The notes beneath the pieces are model-generated. The model did not search any database. It was not told the DNA's origin and worked only from the letters and a program-made list of their open reading frames with translations. The translations under genes and the position numbers were made by a program. Of a stretch of DNA of 13,698 nt, positions 9,201 to 13,698 are shown in pieces; positions within the stretch are counted from its first letter, which is position 1, and every line of letters begins with the position of its first letter. The stretch is taken from contig DHOP01000032.1 in assembly GCA_002407775.1 (NCBI GenBank), forward strand, positions 35,195 to 48,892, read 5' to 3'. The DNA comes from Prevotella sp. UBA5387. Its GTDB lineage: Bacteria > Bacteroidota > Bacteroidia > Bacteroidales > Bacteroidaceae.

Positions 9201-9345
9201 GACGGATTGTGAAATCTGGAAACTCATTTTTATTCATCTTGTAGAGCGCATACATTCCGAATGCCACTAAAATCGATGTGACAAGTATCACAATTTGCCG
9301 GTAGTGCATTGCCCACTCTACTATATTTCTCTTGTTCTTCATCAT
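6226..9345 (-). CDS. RND-family inner-membrane efflux pump (AcrB/MMPL-type permease)
   Basis: The frame is open to an ATG at 9381, but the start MMKNKRNIVEWAMHYR at 9345 is preferred because RND pumps begin with just such a short amphipathic helix before TM1. It gives 1,039 residues, normal for the family. Two halves each hold one TM helix, a large periplasmic porter loop and five more TM helices: TM1 about 16-37 (numbered from 9345), TM2-6 about 342-500, TM7 about 535-555, TM8-12 about 868-1022. PTAERNQFAVEIYLPTGSS marks the second loop. Proton-relay positions: IVDNSIVIIDN in TM4 has D408 then N409, against D407-D408 in AcrB; TM10 LVRNVIIMYD has R936-N937, against K940-N941. The pump should use proton influx to expel substrate. 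It lies 49 bases after the adaptor stop (13 if the longer start is used) and 34 before the outer-membrane-factor gene. Confidence 0.93.
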   Translation of the reverse strand: MMKNKRNIVEWAMHYRQIVILVTSILVAFGMYALYKMNKNEFPDFTIRQGVAVAVYPGASSHEIEEQVTKPLENYIFTFKEVKKQKTKSYSRNGVSIVQIELNDDINGADKENFWSRFKLGAQQFKQSLPAGVVALVVNDDFGDASSLLITMESKDKTYRELDDYMDDLMMRLRSIESVGRLSVTGQQQEQIGVYIDTKKLSQFGIGQSIVTAALMAQGFTTTGGSRSTPDYEAPIHVASSLNIVNDVEQMVVYSGPDGHVVRVRDIASVRREYSKPSSFVTNNGKKCLVLSVEIKKGRSITEMGAEVKDVISDFEKTLPEEVSMCTITDQSQVVGDSVVNFLKELLIAVLAVIIVVLLLLPIRVALVAASTIPITIFISLGLFYAFGIELNTVTLAALIVTLGMIVDNSIVIIDNYVELLGEGKSRWKASVQSATHFFKSIFSATLAISVTFFPLLLTMKGMFGDFLLLFPWGMTIVLMVSILVAELVVPFMQYFFIKEPIQERFNKDGKAKFSLLNTMQKYYDYLIDFCFRHPYGVVATAVTSVVIGGLIMGHLPQKLMPTAERNQFAVEIYLPTGSSLDRTVEIADSLEHILHKDERIVSIASFKGTASPRFQTSYAPQFGGKNYAQFIVNTKGNAETTAILEDYRMRYANAFPGAYVRFKQLSYSAEGNSVEIRLSGSDWTQLKQTADSLTQILRRNDSLLLVRNDVNEPLLTTDIQLNQLRANRLGVTNAQVELAMATRYTLGGIPVTTIWNGDYGIPVKVKTTNVDKSTIENVADEPIAVAGGIKTVPLRQIANVVPKWEDGQICHRNGVRTITIMADVIDGQNVMTVTTKLQKEIKSNLLPAGIKMEWGGEYEQAQEATPQIISGLMISIAIIFFLMLIHFRRIRTACLLLVSLSLVIFGTAMGVVIPRGEFSLTCYLGIISLMGILVRNVIIMYDYAEELRELEHLSAHQAILMSAKRRMRPIFLTSAAASMGVIPMILGNSGLWQPMGNVIFFGTIITMVLILTVMPIAYWLLESGSTKNRLKSLEMEKL

Positions 9346-9394
9346 AATATCTTTATTGACAGTGATGCCATTCATTCTCATTACCGATATGCTA

Positions 9395-10468
9395 TCACTT
9401 ATTATTTTTGATTTGGACCGTCATTCCCTCTGATACTTTCTGCTGGCCTGATATAATTACAGACATACCTTCGGAAAGACCAGAAATAACCATGACATTG
9501 GCACCAACATTTTCACCCGTATCGACTTCTACCTTATGGGCCTTGCCATTGACGACAGTCCATACGAACGTCTTGTTGTTCTCATCGATCTGGATAATAT
9601 TTGCTGGTAGTGTGATTCCCTGGTCAAAGGAGCCATTTGAAACATATACGTCACATACCATGCCAGGAAGCAAACGATGACCAGCATTATTTACAACTGC
9701 CTTGACTGTATAAGAACGTGAGATTGGATCAGCTTCAACACTCTTTTCGTTTATGATGCCAAAGAATGTCTCATTATGTAAAGACCCCACTTTGAACTCA
9801 ATTTTTTGGCCCAAATTGATTTCTGAGATCTCATCTTCCGGTACACTGATTTTCACCTTGACATCATCTATCTTTACCAAACGTACTATGGGTTGACCAG
9901 GCATCACATTCTGGCCGATCTCAGCTTGCTTTGTAACAACATATCCACTAAAAGGCGCGATAAGTCGAGTGTCTTTAAGTCCTTTACGTGCGATTTTTTC
10001 CGAAGCACGAGCCTGCATTATCATCTGGCGCGCCTGCGCAACTTTAGTCTGAACCTCAACCCATTTGATCTCAGGTAAAGACCCATTATCGTGCAGTTGT
10101 TTCATGCGAGCATATGCATCTTCAGCCTGTTTCAAAGACTCTTGAGCCTGTACGGTCGCTGCATGTGATATTGCCACGGCGTTACCTGTAGTCGAGGCAT
10201 CGATTACTCCTATGAGCTGACCAGCACTCACATACTGTCCTTCGTGCACAGGCAATGACATAAGAGTACCAGTGCTAGCAAAACTCAAGGTTGAACCACT
10301 CCTTTCCTCAATAGTGCCGGAATAACTCTGGTTATGTGCTATATTCGAGGCACTGGCTGCTTCAGTGATTACCTCAATGACATTTCGTGACTCTTGCTTT
10401 TTTTCTTTGCATCCTGAAACAGAGAAAACTATGGTTGCCAGAACAATTACTAATTCGAACTTTTTCAT
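9395..10468 (-). CDS. RND efflux periplasmic adaptor (membrane fusion) lipoprotein
   Basis: The frame extends to an ATG at 10546, but the 26 extra residues are unlikely. Starting at 10468 gives MKKFELVIVLATIVFSVSGC, a lipoprotein signal peptide with Cys20 as the lipid-modified residue, and a 357-residue protein. Domain order is standard for HlyD/AcrA-type adaptors: first lipoyl half about 65-90 (GTLMSLPVHEGQYVSAGQLI), an Ala/Gln/Lys-rich alpha-hairpin about 98-160, second lipoyl half about 163-190 (RLIAPFSGYVVTKQAEIGQ), beta-barrel about 195-275, and a membrane-proximal domain to the end. It should be anchored in the inner membrane and join the pump to the TolC-like protein. It is the first gene of the operon, divergent from an AraC-family gene, with a -7 element at 10508-10501. 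Confidence 0.92.
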   Translation of the reverse strand: MKKFELVIVLATIVFSVSGCKEKKQESRNVIEVITEAASASNIAHNQSYSGTIEERSGSTLSFASTGTLMSLPVHEGQYVSAGQLIGVIDASTTGNAVAISHAATVQAQESLKQAEDAYARMKQLHDNGSLPEIKWVEVQTKVAQARQMIMQARASEKIARKGLKDTRLIAPFSGYVVTKQAEIGQNVMPGQPIVRLVKIDDVKVKISVPEDEISEINLGQKIEFKVGSLHNETFFGIINEKSVEADPISRSYTVKAVVNNAGHRLLPGMVCDVYVSNGSFDQGITLPANIIQIDENNKTFVWTVVNGKAHKVEVDTGENVGANVMVISGLSEGMSVIISGQQKVSEGMTVQIKNNK

Positions 10469-10500
10469 TATGATAACTTTATGATTCTGATTATTGGCGG

Positions 10501-10508
10501 CAAAATTA
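10501..10508 (-). promoter_or_regulatory. -7 element of the efflux operon promoter
   Basis: On the minus strand this reads TAATTTTG, an exact match to the Bacteroidetes TAnnTTTG element, 32 bases before the adaptor start at 10468. No TTTG lies at the expected -33 distance (about 10528-10535). That position is instead occupied by a CAATATAGGA repeat, the pattern expected of a promoter that needs an activator. Confidence 0.5.
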
Positions 10509-10593
10509 AATGCATTTAAGCAATATAGGATATCCCAAAAAGGCACAATGGTTACACATTATGGAATATAAGTCTAAAAAGAGCATACTAATT

Positions 10594-10617
10594 CCCAAAT
10601 AAAACATTGCTTTTGGG
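10594..10617. promoter_or_regulatory. CCCAAA-N12-TTTGGG inverted repeat in the divergent promoter region
   Basis: CCCAAA (10594-10599) and TTTGGG (10612-10617) are perfect inverted arms 12 bases apart, just upstream of the AraC-gene -7 element. A further CCCAAAAAGG lies at 10534-10543. It may be a second binding site or a chance feature of A/T-rich DNA. Confidence 0.3.
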
Positions 10618-10627
10618 GTAAAATTAT

Positions 10628-10635
10628 TAATTTTG
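10628..10635 (+). promoter_or_regulatory. -7 element of the AraC-family gene promoter
   Basis: TAATTTTG matches TAnnTTTG exactly and lies 25 bases before the ATG at 10661. The best upstream partner is ATTG at 10606-10609 with an 18-base spacer; a true TTTG (10612-10615) is too close. The same octamer serves the opposite strand at 10508-10501. Confidence 0.45.
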
Positions 10636-10660
10636 AACTCAATATAGGAAAATCAAAAAT

Positions 10661-11605
10661 ATGAATCTGATTCAGATGAGTGAGACAGAGAAACTGCTTT
10701 CAATGGCTGACAAGGCCGCCGTAATGAATCCTGACTACCTTGATGATGACCTTATGATCATCGACAACATAAAGATTCTGGGCGTTCCTGGAGTCATCCG
10801 ACCAAACATGAATATCATTGCCATCTGTACAAATGGAAAGCTCCAAATGACCATGGATAAGGGTTCATTTGTAGTCGAAGCACATCAAGTGTTTATCTGC
10901 CCTCCTGAAACAATGATAGACAACCTAATGGTTAGCACTGATTTTGAATATGTAGCTCTATGTATTACTAATCGAGCTCTGCAAGTTTATCTTCGAGGGT
11001 ATATCGAAGTTTGGAACGAGTTTACATATATCAGAAAAAAACGTATCTTTGATATGAATGACATTGACATGAAGGTGTATGAAAAAGTTTACGACCTTAT
11101 CCGGTTGTGCCTAGAGAACAGTGCTGACAATCATGAGACCCAGATCAGCAGAGATTTGATGAAAGGAGTTCTTAGTGCTGCGATCATTGGTCTTTGCCAA
11201 TTATTAAAGAGAGATATTATGACTAGCGGTAGTGAAGCTCCACGCCCAAAAAACATCTCATACTTCAACCAATTTCTAGAACTCTTGCAAACCCTTGACA
11301 TTAAATACAGACCTGTTGAATATTATGCCTCCGAGCTATGTATATCACCAAAATACCTAACCATCATCTCCAAGAAGAATTCAGGGAAGACGGCGAATGA
11401 TTGGATACGTGAATATACTCTTGCAGATATTACCTATGAATTACAAAACACAACACTTAGTATCAAGGAAATCAGCAACAAGCTAGGATTCTCTAATACC
11501 AGTTTCTTTGGGAAATTTGTGAAAGAACATCTTGGATGTACTCCTCTTGAATATCGGAATCAGAAAAAGCCGGTATATTCTGAAAATCCCAAAAAGTATG
11601 TATGA
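10661..11605 (+). CDS. AraC-family transcriptional regulator, probably of the adjacent efflux operon
   Basis: A 314-residue cytoplasmic protein. The start at 10661 has GGAA (10647-10650) ten bases upstream. The N-terminal part (about 30-110: IKILGVPGVIRP, GSFVVEAHQVFICPPETM) resembles the cupin-like effector or dimerisation domain of AraC proteins. The C-terminal part (about 200-300) is the double helix-turn-helix: first motif PVEYYASELCISPKYLTIISKK (about 218-239), then TANDWIREYTL, then LSIKEISNKLGFSNTSFFGKFVKE (266-289) and the closing GCTPLEYR signature (292-299). It is divergent from the RND operon with 192 bases between starts. This is the usual arrangement for a local regulator, and an activating role on the pump is inferred. 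There is no two-component or membrane sensor domain. The ligand is unknown. Confidence 0.88.
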   Translation: MNLIQMSETEKLLSMADKAAVMNPDYLDDDLMIIDNIKILGVPGVIRPNMNIIAICTNGKLQMTMDKGSFVVEAHQVFICPPETMIDNLMVSTDFEYVALCITNRALQVYLRGYIEVWNEFTYIRKKRIFDMNDIDMKVYEKVYDLIRLCLENSADNHETQISRDLMKGVLSAAIIGLCQLLKRDIMTSGSEAPRPKNISYFNQFLELLQTLDIKYRPVEYYASELCISPKYLTIISKKNSGKTANDWIREYTLADITYELQNTTLSIKEISNKLGFSNTSFFGKFVKEHLGCTPLEYRNQKKPVYSENPKKYV

Positions 11606-11958
11606 GAGAAAACACCAATAATCACGCTTTGTGTTGGAGCCAAATCCCATCAGTAACATCCAGACTTAGTGAGTAATAAAGAATGATAGTTGTAATATAG
11701 ATTCATTTATCAAATTCCAGCTATCTGCTGATTTACCATGAAAGAGGAAGTCTTAACCACGAATCGATTAAGAACGAATGGGCAACCGTTTCTTAGCCTT
11801 CACGTTTGAAAAAAGAAAATCTTTGTCTCGGCTTCTTGATAGAATGTCATCACAAGGATAAAAAAACATTCACCTGATCATTATTCCCTTTTTATCTAAC
11901 TTTACTAAGTTATCTATTAAAACTTAACACAATCAAAGATGAAAAAAGATATGCCGCT
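11606..11958. other. AT-rich gene-free stretch at the leader-distal end of the CRISPR array
   Basis: It lies between the AraC-family stop and the first repeat, which are convergent if the array is transcribed leftwards. A 23-codon frame near 11736-11807 is the only plus-strand ATG frame I looked at closely, and it has no support. The right part is very AT-rich and holds two abutting inverted repeats: GATAAAAA (11857-11864) with TTTTTATC (11889-11896), then the small hairpin at 11897-11912. No degenerate CRISPR repeat is visible before 11959. Confidence 0.5.
11897..11912. terminator. Possible small hairpin ending the CRISPR and/or AraC transcript
   Basis: TAACTT and AAGTTA are perfect 6-bp arms around a 4-base loop. 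On the minus strand this would lie about 50 bases after the last (leftmost) repeat. The stem is AT-rich and no long U-tract follows directly, so it is a weak terminator candidate. Confidence 0.2.
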
Positions 11959-12471
11959 GTTTCAATCCACGCACCCACACGGGATGCGACTTTTCAGTGT
12001 ACGGAACAGGAGTAGGGTTATCAAGTTTCAATCCACGCACCCACACGGGATGCGACCTCGTGATCTTGACTATTATGATATACACCACCTTGTCGTTTCA
12101 ATCCACGCACCCACACGGGATGCGACCTTATTATTTATTACTTAATTTATGTTAATAATTGTTTCAATCCACGCACCCACACGGGATGCGACTGGATGTT
12201 CCTATGATAACCCTGACCACGCTTGACGAGTTTCAATCCACGCACCCACACGGGATGCGACGTTGATTGGGTTCGTTCTCCTCAAGGTTACTGGGTTTCA
12301 ATCCACGCACCCACACGGGATGCGACAGCGACCAACGAAGCGCTGCAATCTGCCAATGATAGTTTCAATCCACGCACCCACACGGGATGCGACAACATTA
12401 CGCTCAGTGGCTATCACATGGTCAGGGTGTTTCAATCCACGCACCCACACGGGATGCGACGGTGTATTACC

Positions 12472-12491
12472 GTCACTACCAATGTAGTGAC
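12472..12491. repeat. Palindrome inside CRISPR spacer 8
   Basis: GTCACTAC (12472-12479) and GTAGTGAC (12484-12491) are perfect 8-bp inverted arms around CAAT, wholly within the spacer at 12461-12495. The spacer was probably taken from a hairpin in the target, such as a terminator or operator. Confidence 0.8.
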
Positions 12492-12597
12492 ACCAGTTTC
12501 AATCCACGCACCCACACGGGATGCGACTGTAAACGTGATTAAAATATTAAGATAATTTAAGTTTCAATCCACGCACCCACACGGGATGCGACTGTAA

Positions 12598-12615
12598 GCT
12601 TGCTGATTGGCAAGC
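12598..12615. repeat. Palindrome inside CRISPR spacer 10
   Basis: GCTTGC (12598-12603) and GCAAGC (12610-12615) are perfect 6-bp inverted arms around a 6-base loop, inside the spacer at 12593-12625. Confidence 0.7.
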
Positions 12616-13698
12616 ATCTCACGCTGTTTCAATCCACGCACCCACACGGGATGCGACTTCAGAACGATTGAAATCAAAGTACCACGACAAAGTTTCAATC
12701 CACGCACCCACACGGGATGCGACCTACGTCAAAAACAGTATTCTCATCCCATTCTAAGTTTCAATCCACGCACCCACACGGGATGCGACTCATTATCTCA
12801 TTAGCAATGGATTTCTTGCGATGTTTCAATCCACGCACCCACACGGGATGCGACTCTATAATGATCTTTATTGTTCTCAGGATCAAGTTTCAATCCACGC
12901 ACCCACACGGGATGCGACTAGCAATTGATGACTGGACGTCACAGATGACTCAGTTTCAATCCACGCACCCACACGGGATGCGACCATACTGTCCATGACT
13001 GAGGAGAGCATCAAGAACAGGTTTCAATCCACGCACCCACACGGGATGCGACCAGGGGCTCCGATGCGACGTGGTTCTGGTTCAAGGGTTTCAATCCACG
13101 CACCCACACGGGATGCGACGCATAGTCTGCTGCATCAGCCTTGTTGGTAATAGTGTTTCAATCCACGCACCCACACGGGATGCGACGCTAAGGCCGAAGT
13201 CCATAATAAACCCGAAGCCAAGGTTTCAATCCACGCACCCACACGGGATGCGACTTTTATGTTTATAATTAAGTTATCTAGGTATAATCGTTTCAATCCA
13301 CGCACCCACACGGGATGCGACTGAACAGTCTGCCAGAGTTATTACAAGCAGTGAAGTTTCAATCCACGCACCCACACGGGATGCGACTTATTCTGTGTAC
13401 GAATAGAAACAACTTCTGAGAGTTTCAATCCACGCACCCACACGGGATGCGACTTTTCCTAAATATACATTATTAAGATAACAATGTTTCAATCCACGCA
13501 CCCACACGGGATGCGACTCGACATCGTATTTTCTGCCTCCTGTATCGATGTTTCAATCCACGCACCCACACGGGATGCGACTGACGGAAAGTATCATAAA
13601 ATACGTCCGTAAGCGTTTCAATCCACGCACCCACACGGGATGCGACGAATATCGCCGATGCCAACTTGCCGAACTCGATGTTTCAATCCACGCACCCA

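Larger units (their letters stand above)
10521..10649. repeat. Pair of 10-bp direct repeats, candidate AraC-type operators
   Basis: CAATATAGGA occurs exactly at 10521-10530 and again at 10640-10649, 119 bases apart in the same orientation. Similarity continues past the repeat: both copies are followed by an AT/ATC stretch and then AAAAA. The left copy covers the -33 region of the leftward efflux promoter. The right copy covers the GGA of the likely ribosome-binding site (GGAA, 10647-10650) of the AraC gene. AraC-family proteins commonly bind direct repeats near the -35 region, so activation of the pump and repression of its own gene is a reasonable inference. Confidence 0.4.
11959..13698 (-). 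CRISPR. Subtype I-C-like CRISPR array, 26 full repeats plus one cut by the window edge
   Basis: A 32-bp repeat, on the plus strand beginning GTTTCAATCC and ending GGGATGCGAC, recurs without a visible mismatch. Starts: 11959, 12025, 12095, 12161, 12230, 12295, 12362, 12429, 12496, 12561, 12626, 12692, 12758, 12823, 12887, 12953, 13021, 13088, 13155, 13223, 13290, 13356, 13422, 13486, 13550, 13615, and 13680 (19 bases visible). The 26 spacers are 32-38 bp, mostly 33-35, all different. In the minus-strand sense the repeat ends GTGGATTGAAAC, the handle that Cas5d leaves on type I-C crRNAs, and contains a stem of CGCATCC with GGGTGCG including one G-U pair. Transcription should therefore run leftwards, with leader, newest spacers and cas genes beyond the right edge. 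No cas gene is in the window, so subtype rests on the repeat alone and activity is unknown. Confidence 0.97.

Noticed and set aside
10469..10546. 26-residue extension of the efflux adaptor
   Set aside because: It would place sequence before a textbook lipoprotein signal peptide and overlaps the -7 element at 10508-10501.
11736..11807. 23-codon frame starting ATGAAAGAGG
   Set aside because: It is very short, has no homology I recognise, no ribosome-binding site and no partner gene.
11820..11958. AT-rich DNA left of the array as the CRISPR leader
   Set aside because: The repeat orientation (ATTGAAAC end on the minus strand) puts the leader on the right. AT-richness alone is not enough to overturn that.
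11902..13289. Possible self-targeting: spacer 20 shares TAAGTTATCTA with the flank near 11905-11915
   Set aside because: Only 11 bases of very AT-rich sequence match; far too little for a protospacer.
11939..13664. Open frames across the array with repeated peptides such as FNPRTHTGCD, FQSTHPHGMR, VSIHAPTRDA and, on the minus strand, SRVGAWIE
   Set aside because: They are the CRISPR repeat read in different frames. Such peptides are a common false annotation and not a repeat protein family.
1..13698. Insertion sequence, integrase, tRNA or attachment site that would mark an island
   Set aside because: I saw no transposase or recombinase gene, no tRNA-like cloverleaf and no flanking direct repeats in the window.

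Overview
The window looks like chromosomal DNA from a member of the Bacteroidales (Bacteroides, Prevotella or a relative). The evidence is the carbohydrate-degrading genes typical of that group, the A-rich Shine-Dalgarno-poor gene starts, TAnnTTTG-type promoter elements in the one divergent intergenic region, and family signatures of the efflux and AraC proteins. The genus cannot be fixed from the sequence alone.

Layout. (1) Positions 1-4334, minus strand: three tightly packed exported glycoside hydrolases, transcribed GH95 (820 aa), then a GH140/apiosidase-like enzyme (489 aa), then the N-terminus of a GH78 alpha-L-rhamnosidase that runs off the left edge. Gaps between genes are 1 and 3 bases, so this is one operon. 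This set fits side-chain removal from rhamnogalacturonan II (RG-II): apiose, L-galactose and rhamnose are all RG-II sugars. (2) Positions 4335-4844: a roughly 500-base gap with at most a weak promoter for the hydrolase operon. (3) Positions 4845-10468, minus strand: a complete tripartite RND efflux operon, in transcription order a lipoprotein periplasmic adaptor, an inner-membrane RND pump and a TolC-like outer-membrane factor. (4) Position 10661 onward, plus strand: a divergent AraC-family regulator. The 192 bases between it and the adaptor hold a TAATTTTG -7 element facing each way, a 10-bp direct repeat and a CCCAAA/TTTGGG inverted repeat, which together look like the control region of the pump. 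(5) Positions 11606-11958: an AT-rich stretch without a convincing gene. (6) Position 11959 to the right edge: a CRISPR array with 26 complete 32-bp repeats, a 27th cut by the window end, and 26 spacers of 32-38 bp.

The CRISPR repeat is of the subtype I-C kind. In its crRNA sense it ends in GTGGATTGAAAC on the minus strand, so the array should be transcribed leftwards. The visible left end is then the old, leader-distal end, and the leader and any cas genes should lie beyond the right edge. No cas gene is present in the window.

I did not find a clearly undescribed system. The most checkable leads are a Thr in place of the usual His in the GH95 active site, which predicts an L-galactosidase; the candidate AraC operator whose copy replaces the missing -33 element of the efflux promoter; and two CRISPR spacers that are themselves palindromic hairpins.
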